Shown one piece after another: positions 8,591-17,077 of a DNA stretch of 64,000 nucleotides. The first letter of the stretch is position 1. Each line of letters begins with the position of its first letter. The stretch is from Schaedlerella arabinosiphila (GTDB taxonomy: Bacteria; Bacillota; Clostridia; Lachnospirales; Lachnospiraceae): assembly GCF_003885045.1 (NCBI RefSeq), contig NZ_RHJS01000002.1, forward strand, positions 5,883,302-5,947,301. The letters run 5' to 3'. The translations under genes were made by a program, and so were the position numbers. Below the pieces are notes generated by a model. It saw only the letters and a program-made list of their open reading frames with translations. It ran no database searches and had not been told where the DNA came from.

Positions 8591-9280
8591 ATGGAAGAAT
8601 GTCGTATTTTAATCGTAGAGGATGATGAACCGGTAGCCAGAGGATTAACAGATATTTTAAGCGGGAGCGGCTATCAGACGGAGTGGTGCGCACAGCCTGA
8701 GAAGGTTTTGGAGATTCTGAAAAAGCAGCGGCTGGAGCTGATCATACTGGATGTGAACCTGGGGGAGGAGAACGGATACGACCTGTGTAAGAAAATCCGG
8801 GGGCTTTCCGATATCCCGGTCCTGTTCCTTACCGCATATAAAAGCGAGATGGACGTGGTGCGGGGCTTTAAAGTGGGAGGCGACGACTATATCACAAAAC
8901 CCTTCCGTATGCAGGAACTGATTGTCCGGGTACAGGCGCTTTTGCGGCGCGGAAAACGGTTTGACGGGCTGCGGCTTTTCTGCGGGGAACTGACTTACGA
9001 CATAGGAAAGCATCAGGTCTATCGGAATCAGTCCGCGCTGGAGCTTACCCCGATCGAATTGCAATTAGTGCAAAATCTTCTCATGGGCTGGCCGTATACA
9101 CTGAGCCGGGATAAGCTTTTTTATGAGGTCTGGGATAAGGATGCGTCCTTCGTAGATGAGAATACCCTAAGAGTCAACATCAGCCGGCTGAGAGACAAGC
9201 TGGGGACTTTTCAGGGGGACGATTACATAGAAACCGTGCGGGGAATCGGCTACCGCTGGGCAATACATGTACAGAAATGA
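8591..9280 (+). CDS. OmpR/PhoB-type response regulator
   Basis: 229 residues. The receiver domain contains D11-D12, phospho-acceptor D54 in LIILDVNLGEE, and K103 in DYITKPFRMQEL. The winged-helix effector domain ends with VNISRLRDKLGTF and YIETVRGIGYRW, standard for the OmpR/PhoB family. GGGGGGAT lies before the ATG. The next gene encodes its kinase and then come an FtsX permease and an ATPase, the set seen in BceRS-BceAB-type modules that sense and resist cell-wall-active peptides. It most likely binds the 11-bp-spaced repeats in front of the permease gene. Confidence 0.94.
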   Translation: MEECRILIVEDDEPVARGLTDILSGSGYQTEWCAQPEKVLEILKKQRLELIILDVNLGEENGYDLCKKIRGLSDIPVLFLTAYKSEMDVVRGFKVGGDDYITKPFRMQELIVRVQALLRRGKRFDGLRLFCGELTYDIGKHQVYRNQSALELTPIELQLVQNLLMGWPYTLSRDKLFYEVWDKDASFVDENTLRVNISRLRDKLGTFQGDDYIETVRGIGYRWAIHVQK

Positions 9281-9290
9281 GAGTGGGAAG

Positions 9291-10247
9291 ATGGAAGAGA
9301 AAATGATAGCCCTGGCAGGATTTATAATCATATCAGGGCTTTTTGTGTTGGAAAGGTACAGGCGTTACGCGCTGGAGAAAAAAATCGACCGGCTGGTACA
9401 GGAACTGGATTGCTTTTTATTAAGAGGGGAAAACAATCTGGAGGAAACGCTAAAAGAGGGAAGGGTGGAGAATCTGAGAAATGAGCTGGCGGCAGTGACG
9501 GCTCAGGCACAGCACCAGATTCAGCACCGGGAAGCGCGGGAAAAGCGCCTGAATCAGTTTATGGAAAATATGGCCCATCAAATGAAAACAACGCTGACCG
9601 CCCTGCAGATCCGCATTGACCTGGCACAGTCCAAGGCATCCCTCTCTGATGTGCAGACAGAATTGGAGGAATGCCAGAGATGCATGGGAAGGCTTACCGG
9701 GGAAGTGGACCGGATTCTGGAATGCAGCCAGCTTGGGGAGCAAAAGATCAACATGTGGTTAGAACGCTGTGATGTGAGCCGGCTGATCCAGAACACCATC
9801 ACCGTGCTGGAACCATTATGGAAGAAAAAGGGGGCCAGAATCGTATATGAATCCTCGGATATTTCCGGAATTTCTGAGATCTATCTTGACAGCTACTGGT
9901 TTTCACAGGCGTTTGAAAATGTTTTGAAAAATGCGGTTGAACATACCCCGCCCGGCTCTGCGGTCACCATTCAGGCCAGCGACCGCGTCCATAGCCTCGT
10001 GTTGGAAATCAAGGATGAAGGCCCTGGCATCGGGGAGGACGAGCTGCCCTATCTGTTTGAACGGTTTCACCGGGGATGCTATGGGAAGACAGGGTACGGG
10101 ATCGGGCTGAGCATGGCGGCAGATATCCTAAAGGCGCACCACGGCAGCATACAGGCGGAAAACAGAAAAGACGGCGGGGCATGCTTCCGGCTGGAGGCGC
10201 CCATCCTGGAGGGCAGAAGACCTTACGAGCTGCAGAAAAATAACTGA
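9291..10247 (+). CDS. Membrane sensor histidine kinase, small-input type
   Basis: About 318 residues from ATG 9291, which follows GAGAGTGGGA; an in-frame ATG at 9267 overlapping the regulator gene by 14 bp is the alternative. One hydrophobic segment near the N-terminus (IALAGFIIISGLFVL) is followed directly by a coiled coil and the HisKA box FMENMAHQMKTTLTAL with H96. ATP-binding motifs are NVLKNAVEHTPPG, DEGPGIGEDELPYLFERFHR and GYGIGLSMAADIL. There is no extracellular sensor domain, as in intramembrane-sensing kinases, so the neighbouring permease with its large outer domain may be the real sensor. Confidence 0.92.
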   Translation: MEEKMIALAGFIIISGLFVLERYRRYALEKKIDRLVQELDCFLLRGENNLEETLKEGRVENLRNELAAVTAQAQHQIQHREAREKRLNQFMENMAHQMKTTLTALQIRIDLAQSKASLSDVQTELEECQRCMGRLTGEVDRILECSQLGEQKINMWLERCDVSRLIQNTITVLEPLWKKKGARIVYESSDISGISEIYLDSYWFSQAFENVLKNAVEHTPPGSAVTIQASDRVHSLVLEIKDEGPGIGEDELPYLFERFHRGCYGKTGYGIGLSMAADILKAHHGSIQAENRKDGGACFRLEAPILEGRRPYELQKNN

Positions 10248-10297
10248 CATATCCGAAGATATATTCCGCGCAATCTGCATTCACTATTTTCCTGCAA

Positions 10298-10354
10298 CCC
10301 TTACGAAATCGTAAGGGAAATTGTAAGAGAATCGTAAGGTTTGAGTGCTACAAT
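10298..10354 (+). promoter_or_regulatory. Promoter of the permease-ATPase pair with three direct repeats
   Basis: TCGTAAG at 10310-10316, TTGTAAG at 10321-10327 and TCGTAAG at 10332-10338 are stepped by exactly 11 bp, the pattern bound by PhoB/OmpR-type dimers. The first repeat is also the right arm of a 9-bp inverted repeat (CCCTTACGA-AA-TCGTAAGGG, 10298-10317). A -10 hexamer TACAAT is at 10349-10354; no clear -35 exists, as expected for an activator-dependent promoter. The coding start follows about 20 bp later with GGAGGTGA. Confidence 0.72.
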
Positions 10355-10374
10355 AAAACCGGAGGTGAGAAAAT

Positions 10375-12963
10375 ATGCATAACTATTTATGTGATATTGC
10401 GCTGAAAGGTTTGAAGGGGAAGAAGAGGAGCAGTCTCTATCTGTTCCTGGTATGCTTTTTATCTGTCGCGTTTGCGGTAGTCAACGTCAGCATTACGGGG
10501 AGTCTGAACAAGACACGTGAGGAGCTGCGCTATGATACATACGGGGAATGGGATGCGGCCATTTACAGTCCGGAGCCGTTGTCTGTATCAAAGGATGAAC
10601 ACATTCAGGACTGCGGAACCGCCCAGGTATACGGAAAGCTCCTGGACGGCGGTGAAACCGTTCTTACGGGAATCGGAACCCTGGATGAATCCCTGCTTGC
10701 GATCGGGCGTATTGCTGTACAGAGCGGGAAGTTCCCCACAGAGGACGACGAGATTGCCATAGAGGCGGACATCTTAAGCAGCCTAGGATACGACTATGAG
10801 CTGGGACAGACCCTGACACTGCGGATTTTGAACAGAGAGGAAGAGGTGGTGGACAGGAAGTATACCCTTTGCGGCGTGCTCCGGGAGTATACGGATCTGT
10901 GGAGCACCGGGACGGAAAAAGTGACGCTGGCAGGGGCCTGTGTGACTGCGGATGCGGCAAAGGAGATCGGAGAGGTATGCTCCTACCAGTATTTTTTGTC
11001 TGCAGAGGGAGAAGAAGGCTATCCACTTTACAAGGAGCTGAAGGGAAGCTATGCGCATGTTGTGGAAAATACGGCTGCCAATGGGCAGATTGCGGAGGAA
11101 GAATATCATTACTTCAATCTTGTCCTGATTTTATTCACAACTCTGGTTGCTGTCATTGTCATCTATTCCATACAGATCAAGGAGCAGACGCGTTCCATCC
11201 GGCTGTTCCGTATTATCGGAGTAACAAAGAAGCAGCTCTCCCAGATCATTTTTTATGAAACCATGGTGATCTTGCTGCCGGCCGCAGCCGGAGGAGTTGC
11301 GGCTGGAAGCCTGGCTACCTGGGGATTGCTTCGGGTTCTGATGGAACAAAGCACAGGGGACTTTTATATCTCCATTCCCGCTGTGCTGATCGCAGGGATT
11401 TTGATGCTTTGGTTTGGGGCTGTTTTCGGCACCCGGTTTCTGATTTTCCATTATGCTCTGAGGGGACGCCTGTCCGCGCAGGAACGTTTTTTACTCCGGG
11501 CGGACAGAAGGCAGAGAAAACAGAAGCAGCTGGGATTGCTGATGCTTTCCTCAGCCAGTGTATTAGCGGTGCTTTTCTGCTATGGAGAATCATTGGCGCC
11601 TGTTTATATTGATGATACCTGGTCAAAAATGAGTTCCTATGGCATTACCAAGGGAGAACAGAACGACTATATCTCAGATGAATATATAAAGAACGTCAGG
11701 CGCTTTCCTGGAATCGAAGAGGTTGTAGCATGGCGGAATCTGGCGGTCACATTGGAATTTCCGGATATGGAGAAGAATCCGTTTCGTGCTCTGCTGGCAC
11801 AAAATTTTTATGGGCCGCGGCCATGGGAAGGTGCAGAGGATTCATACGGAGAAAACATGTCAGCAGCCGGTTCGGAAGGGCTGTGGTGCTATGTCTATGG
11901 AGTAGCCGAGGACAATTGGGATTCATTTTTCCGGTATGTGGATGATGAGATTGACCGGGAGAAATTCAGGAACGGAGAAGTGGTTCTCCTTTACATTCCT
12001 TATAACCAGGAAACAGGTGTGGATCTGGCCGGAAGATTATATCAGGATTTTGGTGTGGAACCAGGGGATGTGATCACCGCGGTGAATTACGGATTGGGAG
12101 AACTGTCGGAGGACGGTACGGGGCAGGTATGGACGGAGGATGGGGCTAAGCCCTATGAGCCCTATGAAAAACTGACTGCGGTCAGCAGGGCGGAGGCGGA
12201 GGTCGCAGGGATCATTACAGCGGATTTATTTCAGGATCCTTATCTGATGATACCGGCAACCAATTATTATTCCATAATCGCCTCCGATGCATTTGCGAAA
12301 AGGCTGACAGAGACTGACAAGGATGGAATTCATCTGATTGACGGAAGCTGGAGCAACCAGGAATATGGGTATTCGCGTGCAAGTGTTTATACCGGAATGG
12401 ATGCAGAATATCTCTCCACAGATTACCTGATGGCCAAGTCAGCGGCGGACAATCACCTGAATTTTGATAACAGCCGGGAACGGAATACAGCACTTCGCCA
12501 GGAGGCCATACAGTCCCTGCTCCATATCTGGATCTGCGGTATCGGTATCTTCCTGATCCTGATGCTGATCCAGCTGAATATCGAAACACTCCGCGGCCTG
12601 ACTCAGAAGCGTTCCTTTGCTCTGCTGCAGGTCATAGGGATGTCCCGAAGGCGGCTCCGGGTACAGCTGGCGGCAAAAGGGCTTCTTATGAGTGTGTATT
12701 CCTGCCTGCTGGGGCATCTGGGATATGCCTTGTATTTTGTGATCAAGCACATCGGAACCTACCACAGGTATGTGGAGGAATTTGAGTATACAGACAGCTT
12801 TATCCAGTTGCTGAAATTACAATTGAATGAGTATTTGACTGTAGGCTGGAGCCTGCCGATGCATCTTGCGTTCTGCGCATTTGGCATGGCCTGTGTGTTC
12901 CTGCTGTTCTTCTGCACCCAAAACCGGGTATTGAAGGAAAATATCAGAGAAAGCCTGTCTTAA
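10375..12963 (+). CDS. FtsX-family ABC transporter permease
   Basis: 862 residues, ATG after GGAGGTGA. One N-terminal membrane helix (LYLFLVCFLSVAFAVVNVSI) is followed by an outer domain of about 200 residues. Three helices then form the first FtsX core (FNLVLILFTTLVAVIVIYSI to LLPAAAGGVAAGSLATWGLL and AVLIAGILMLWFGAVFGT). A fourth region near LGLLMLSSASVLAVLFCYG leads to a second outer domain of about 300 residues, and the C-terminus has another core (ILMLIQLNIETLRGL to MACVFLLFFCTQN). Long conserved outer domains suggest substrate sensing as well as transport. It pairs with the ATPase encoded next. Confidence 0.92.
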   Translation: MHNYLCDIALKGLKGKKRSSLYLFLVCFLSVAFAVVNVSITGSLNKTREELRYDTYGEWDAAIYSPEPLSVSKDEHIQDCGTAQVYGKLLDGGETVLTGIGTLDESLLAIGRIAVQSGKFPTEDDEIAIEADILSSLGYDYELGQTLTLRILNREEEVVDRKYTLCGVLREYTDLWSTGTEKVTLAGACVTADAAKEIGEVCSYQYFLSAEGEEGYPLYKELKGSYAHVVENTAANGQIAEEEYHYFNLVLILFTTLVAVIVIYSIQIKEQTRSIRLFRIIGVTKKQLSQIIFYETMVILLPAAAGGVAAGSLATWGLLRVLMEQSTGDFYISIPAVLIAGILMLWFGAVFGTRFLIFHYALRGRLSAQERFLLRADRRQRKQKQLGLLMLSSASVLAVLFCYGESLAPVYIDDTWSKMSSYGITKGEQNDYISDEYIKNVRRFPGIEEVVAWRNLAVTLEFPDMEKNPFRALLAQNFYGPRPWEGAEDSYGENMSAAGSEGLWCYVYGVAEDNWDSFFRYVDDEIDREKFRNGEVVLLYIPYNQETGVDLAGRLYQDFGVEPGDVITAVNYGLGELSEDGTGQVWTEDGAKPYEPYEKLTAVSRAEAEVAGIITADLFQDPYLMIPATNYYSIIASDAFAKRLTETDKDGIHLIDGSWSNQEYGYSRASVYTGMDAEYLSTDYLMAKSAADNHLNFDNSRERNTALRQEAIQSLLHIWICGIGIFLILMLIQLNIETLRGLTQKRSFALLQVIGMSRRRLRVQLAAKGLLMSVYSCLLGHLGYALYFVIKHIGTYHRYVEEFEYTDSFIQLLKLQLNEYLTVGWSLPMHLAFCAFGMACVFLLFFCTQNRVLKENIRESLS

Positions 12964-12997
12964 AGGAAATGCTGAAAATAAGAAGGAGGGAAATGGG

Positions 12998-13666
12998 ATG
13001 GATACGATTTTAAAAACGGAAAACATCCGGAAGACCTATGAGTCGTCTTCTGTAAAAGTAAACGCATTGAACGGGATCGACCTGGAGTTTGCAAAGGGAA
13101 GGTTTTATTCCGTGATCGGGAGGAGCGGCTCCGGAAAATCGACCCTGCTGTATATATTGAGCGGGCTGGATCAGCCTACCGAAGGGAAGGTCTGCTTTGA
13201 GGGGAAGGATCTGTCGGAATACTCGGACGGAGAGATGGCCATTTTCCGGAGAAGGCATATGGGCTTTGTATTCCAGCAATATAATTTGATGGAGGAGTAC
13301 AATGTGCTGGAAAATATCTGTATGCCGGTGAAGCTGGACCAACGGAAGCCGGACCCGGAGTTTTTGCATACGGTATTGGAAACCCTTGGACTGGAAGATA
13401 AGCAGAAGAAATATGCCTCAGAGCTGTCCGGCGGGGAGCAGCAGAGAGTGGCCATCGCCCGGTCCATTTTGTCAAAGCCGAAGATCATATTTGCGGACGA
13501 GCCAACCGGAAACCTGGATAAGAAGACTGCGCTGGAGACGCTGGAGCTTTTGATAGAAAGCGCGAAAAAATTCGGACAGACCTTGATCATGGTGACCCAT
13601 GACCTTGAGGTGGCAAGGATGTCGGAGGTAGTTATAACGATTGAGGATGGAAGGGTAATCGGCTAA
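12998..13666 (+). CDS. ABC transporter ATP-binding protein (MacB/BceA-like)
   Basis: 222 residues, the standard size of MacB/LolD/BceA ATPases. Walker A GRSGSGKST is at residues 41-49, the signature LSGGEQQRVAIARS and Walker B IIFADEPTGNLD are intact, and the H-loop is MVTHDLEVA. It is encoded 34 bp after the FtsX permease, so the two should form one complex. In classic BceAB operons the ATPase gene comes first; here the order is permease then ATPase. Probable roles are resistance to antimicrobial peptides or release of envelope stress, driven by the two-component system just upstream. Confidence 0.94.
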   Translation: MDTILKTENIRKTYESSSVKVNALNGIDLEFAKGRFYSVIGRSGSGKSTLLYILSGLDQPTEGKVCFEGKDLSEYSDGEMAIFRRRHMGFVFQQYNLMEEYNVLENICMPVKLDQRKPDPEFLHTVLETLGLEDKQKKYASELSGGEQQRVAIARSILSKPKIIFADEPTGNLDKKTALETLELLIESAKKFGQTLIMVTHDLEVARMSEVVITIEDGRVIG

Positions 13667-13854
13667 ATAAGTATAATGAAGAAAAGAATCTTTGAAAGCT
13701 AACACATAATCAGCGGAAACTCGATCATACTTACACAGTGCTTCCAGATATTCAATGGGCATGGGGCGTATGCGATTGAAAGTAATGGCAGAAGAAATGA
13801 GGGATGAGGAAGTTACATTGGTTTTACTTGACACAGGCGGGAAAAACATAGATT

Positions 13855-14070
13855 TTGGTAGTTCATTTGATACAGGATCATAGCGAAAAGAAAATGTATA
13901 AGGCAAAACTGCATGACGGAGAGGTGGAAGTGATGATTCTTGCTCAGGAACAGAAAGCGGATCTGATAATTCTGGATGACAATGCAGCAAAAAAGACTAA
14001 GGAAATCGAAGAAGGAGGAAAGGTAGATCATAGATCGCTTTACAGAGTGCAGAGTTACCGCGGTTCATAA
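13855..14070 (+). pseudogene. Remnant of a DUF3368 PIN-like protein
   Basis: The stretch reading YKAKLHDGEVEVMILAQEQK then ADLIILDDNAAKK closely matches the C-terminal part of DUF3368 PIN-like proteins, which are toxin-like nucleases of type II systems. After NAAKKTKEIEE the similarity stops, and the family's usual final strand is missing. No complete N-terminal domain or antitoxin gene is seen upstream, although 13700-13850 has coding-like fragments broken by stops. I read it as a decayed gene. The rest of 13667-14394 holds only this remnant and the promoters described separately. Confidence 0.6.
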
Positions 14071-14109
14071 TATGTGTCCGAAAGTTCACACACTGTCCGA
14101 CGATTTGTA

Positions 14110-14138
14110 TTGACATTTCCTGCCATCCGACTTAAACT
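14110..14138 (+). promoter_or_regulatory. Sigma-A-like promoter, no obvious gene of its own
   Basis: TTGACA at 14110-14115 and TAAACT at 14133-14138 are separated by 17 bp. It points towards the Rpn-family gene about 250 bp away. A second candidate promoter sits closer to that gene, so this one may be a leftover from the decayed locus. Confidence 0.45.
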
Positions 14139-14316
14139 TATTTTACGCGGAGAATGATTCAATATAGAGAAACCGTTCCTTTTCAAATATTATGCCCGGG
14201 GGATATCATAACCCAATCGGGACAACTTCTATTGTCTGGTTTTATCTTTCCTGCTATTCGGGAGATTTTCAAAACTACTATAGAGAAAAATAATAAAAAA
14301 TTTTAGTAAAACCGCA

Positions 14317-14345
14317 TTGTCCGCAAAGGCTATTTTTGATATAGT
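14317..14345 (+). promoter_or_regulatory. Candidate promoter of the Rpn-family gene
   Basis: TTGTCC at 14317-14322 and TATAGT at 14340-14345 have a 17-bp spacer and lie about 50 bp before the ATG at 14395. The surrounding 14140-14320 stretch is AT-rich and has no gene that I can support. Confidence 0.5.
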
Positions 14346-14394
14346 GATAGTAAAGAACGTTTCCCTATCTGGTTTTACGGAAAGGATCAATGAT

Positions 14395-15294
14395 ATGGGT
14401 ACAGAAAAATTAAAACCGGCCCCGGAGGCTTTGAGGCCGGAACCACAGGAGGCGATCCAGCATGAAGACGCGGCCTTAAAGACAGCATTCCGGTATTTTT
14501 CGGATGTGCTGCTCCCATACTTTGGGATTCAGAAAAAGGCTGTGGATCTGGCAGCTACGGAACTGGTGCATTTGGATGTAAAAAAGTTTTATGAAGATTT
14601 TAATCTGGTCATGGAGGACAAATCCTGGGTGCATTTTGAATTTCAGAGCAAAAACGAAGGGCTGGAGGGTTTAAAGAGATTCCGCATCTACGAGGCTCTG
14701 GCCAGTTACCAGCATAAGGTTTCCGTTACTACGTATGTATTGTACTCCGGCAGAATCAAAAATCCGATGACGCAGTTTACAGAGGGCGTAAATACATTTA
14801 AAATTGTACCGGTCATTATGCGGAGATATGATGCGGACCAGATGATCGCGGATCTGAAAAGAAAGCAGGAATGTAAAGAGAAACTTACAAAAGAAGATAT
14901 GGCTTTGCTGACGATTTGCCTTTTGATGGAAGGAAAAATGCCGCTAAAGGATCGGGTAAAAGCGGCGTACCAGATCACAAAGGAAGCTGCATCTGCCGGC
15001 CAGGAAGAATTAGATAAGGTTGAAACTGTATTATATGTTATGGCGGACAAATTTTTGGAGTCCGCGGAGATGGATGAATTGAGAGAGGTGATTGGAATGA
15101 CACGGTTGGGACAGATGCTGGTAAATAGAGGAATTGAACAGGGAATCGAACAGGGAATAGAGCGGGGAAAATTGGAAATTGCCCAAAATCTGATCGGACT
15201 TCTGGATGACCATACTATTGCAGAAAGGACGGAACTTCCGCTGAAAACGGTACTGGAATTAAAAGAGAAAAAGGAATCAGAACCTATGGTGTAG
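14395..15294 (+). CDS. Rpn-family recombination-promoting nuclease / putative transposase
   Basis: 299 residues from ATG 14395 (AAAGGATC upstream); the frame opens earlier from a TTG that I do not prefer. The nuclease core is of the PD-(D/E)XK type: FYEDFNLVMEDKSWVHFEFQ followed by SK gives the D-x(n)-E-x-x-S pattern, with HFEFQSK as the E-x-Q/K motif. The C-terminus has the repeated GIEQGIEQGIERGK segment common in this family, encoded by near-identical tandem codons. Rpn proteins promote RecA-independent recombination in E. coli and have been linked to phage defence. The gene stands alone and ends at a strong terminator. Confidence 0.85.
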   Translation: MGTEKLKPAPEALRPEPQEAIQHEDAALKTAFRYFSDVLLPYFGIQKKAVDLAATELVHLDVKKFYEDFNLVMEDKSWVHFEFQSKNEGLEGLKRFRIYEALASYQHKVSVTTYVLYSGRIKNPMTQFTEGVNTFKIVPVIMRRYDADQMIADLKRKQECKEKLTKEDMALLTICLLMEGKMPLKDRVKAAYQITKEAASAGQEELDKVETVLYVMADKFLESAEMDELREVIGMTRLGQMLVNRGIEQGIEQGIERGKLEIAQNLIGLLDDHTIAERTELPLKTVLELKEKKESEPMV

Positions 15295-15315
15295 TATAAA
15301 TATGGTACTTGAAAG

Positions 15316-15353
15316 CCACGGACTTCTAAAAAGAGGTCTGTGGTTTTTCTTTT
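15316..15353 (+). terminator. Rho-independent terminator of the Rpn-family gene
   Basis: Arms CCACGGAC (15316-15323) and GTCTGTGG (15336-15343), extended inward by TTCT/AGAG, form a stem around an AAAA loop, followed by TTTTTCTTTT. Confidence 0.85.
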
Positions 15354-15507
15354 GGCAGGAGATACAGGAAATCTGTAGGCGGCGGATTTTCTTGTGTTTT
15401 TCAAAAGCAAAGAGATGAAAGAGAGGCAGACTGCTTAAAAACTGATTCTGGCATTCACGTGCAAGGAGCCTTTGATAACAAATTCTATCAATAAAAAAGT
15501 GCTAAAA

Positions 15508-15561
15508 TTTACAAATCCATATAATATTTTACAATATTTCGTCTCCCTTTTTTCCTATAAT
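15508..15561 (+). promoter_or_regulatory. Promoter of the first GPH symporter with paired half-sites
   Basis: TTACAA occurs at 15509-15514 and at 15529-15534, exactly 20 bp apart. The -10 hexamer TATAAT is at 15556-15561, exactly 27 bp after the start of the second half-site, which therefore overlaps the -35 position. The same geometry recurs in front of the GH3 and clan GH-A genes, which suggests one AraC-type activator for all three. Upstream 15354-15507 shows nothing else. Confidence 0.7.
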
Positions 15562-15633
15562 ATTCCTGAAAACACGGCAGCAAATATATACAGGCATGTA
15601 ATATGAGCACTCGGAAGACAGGAGGAGCATGCT

Positions 15634-17052
15634 ATGGGCAGAAAACCATTGGGAAAAGATAAATACGGCGTTCAAAAGGTCATGCATCTAAAGGATTACT
15701 TTGGGGACGCAATGGGGCAGTTTGCACTAAATGCAATGTCAACACTGGCAGGACAGCTTACTTATTTTTATACGGATAAGATTGGAATGGCTGCCGGGGC
15801 TGTTGCTATGATGTTTCTGATCTGCAAAATAATAGACGCATTTACGGGATTGGTCATGGGAAATATCGTGGATCATACAAAACCGGGAAAGGAAAGATAT
15901 CGTCCATGGATCTTGAAAGCCGGGATTCCGGGAGGGATCATGGTGGTTCTGATGTTTACCGTGCCAAAGACAGGAAATACAGTTGAACTCGTCTATGCCA
16001 TGATTACAAATATTCTCCTGACAGCCGTATTTTATACTGCAATGGCAATCCCATACAGTGCACTCATGACAGTCCGTACAAACAGCCAGGAAGAACGGAG
16101 CATTATGGGAACGTGGAGGACAGCCGCCGGATACATTGCAGGTTCCATTTTTGTAATCGGAATTATTCCGATCACAAACGCACTGGGCGGAAATCAGAGC
16201 GCATGGATCAAGTTTGGATTTGTAATTGGAATTTTGGTCATTCTTGCTTCTGCCATCGCATATGCAACAAGCCGCGAAACGGCAACGGAGTCAGGAACGG
16301 CTGTGGAAGTGACAGAGCAAACGGAAGAAGAAGTGGTCCCTTTTCTGGAAGCAATTGGGAAACTCTTTCATAATAAATACTGGGTAATTGTTCTGGTAAT
16401 GAATCTGACGGCGTCTGTTATTTATGGAGTTGTGGCCGGGTCCGGTGCTTATTATTGTAAATGGATTTTTGGAAATGACAATCTGGTCGGAATCCTGGGT
16501 GCAATCGGAATGATACCTACCGTGTTGGGATTTATACTGGTTGGACCAATGATTAAGAAGCTGGGTGTTGTAAAAACATTGCTGCCGAGTTTTGGATTAG
16601 GAATCGGCGCAAATATCCTGCTTCTTTTTACCAGAGAAAGTTTTTTCTGCTATGCGTTATTTGGAAGTATCACAACCTTTGCGACCATCCCTGTGATGTG
16701 TCTGACCGGTGTGATGACTGCAATGAGTATTGATTACAACGAATATAAATATGGAGTGAAAATGGTAGCGACTTCAAACAGTGCATCAGGCTTTGGCGGA
16801 AAGCTGGGGAGCGGGATTGGTACATCCCTGATCGGCTGGCTTCTTGCTGCCGTAGGGTATGATTCAACACTTGCGGCAGCGACAGAAGCCACCAAAACGG
16901 CGATTTATGGATTTGCGATTGTGATACCATTTGTTTTGTTTATATTTTTGTGCATCCTTGTCAGTAAATTTGATCTTGAAAAGTTACTCCCCGGAATGAA
17001 AGCGGAAGCTGCAGCAAGGAAATCTGACATGGCAAAGGCTGTACGGCAGTAA
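15634..17052 (+). CDS. GPH-family sugar:cation symporter
   Basis: 472 residues with about twelve membrane helices. GQLTYFYTDKIGMAAG, KIIDAFTGLVMGNIVDHTKP and MGTWRTAAGYIAGSI match the glycoside-pentoside-hexuronide:cation symporters (MelB, XynP and relatives). ATG follows AGGAGG with good spacing. The family imports mono- or oligosaccharide glycosides with sodium or protons. It is clearly a paralogue of the protein encoded at 31375-32805. It stands alone, convergent with the AraC gene, and shares promoter architecture with the glycosidase operons, so it likely brings in substrates for them. Confidence 0.93.
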   Translation: MGRKPLGKDKYGVQKVMHLKDYFGDAMGQFALNAMSTLAGQLTYFYTDKIGMAAGAVAMMFLICKIIDAFTGLVMGNIVDHTKPGKERYRPWILKAGIPGGIMVVLMFTVPKTGNTVELVYAMITNILLTAVFYTAMAIPYSALMTVRTNSQEERSIMGTWRTAAGYIAGSIFVIGIIPITNALGGNQSAWIKFGFVIGILVILASAIAYATSRETATESGTAVEVTEQTEEEVVPFLEAIGKLFHNKYWVIVLVMNLTASVIYGVVAGSGAYYCKWIFGNDNLVGILGAIGMIPTVLGFILVGPMIKKLGVVKTLLPSFGLGIGANILLLFTRESFFCYALFGSITTFATIPVMCLTGVMTAMSIDYNEYKYGVKMVATSNSASGFGGKLGSGIGTSLIGWLLAAVGYDSTLAAATEATKTAIYGFAIVIPFVLFIFLCILVSKFDLEKLLPGMKAEAAARKSDMAKAVRQ

Positions 17053-17077
17053 ACAGAGTACAAAAAAGGCAGTCAGA

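Noticed and set aside
13472..13990. Reverse-strand frame across the end of the MacB-like ATPase gene and the following gap
   Set aside because: Half of it is antisense to a certain gene, and the rest matches nothing, while the forward strand carries a recognisable PIN-like remnant.
15130..15175. Repeated GGAATCGAACAGGGAAT-like units considered as a repeat array
   Set aside because: They encode the GIEQ/GIERG repeats at the end of the Rpn-family protein and are explained by the coding sequence.
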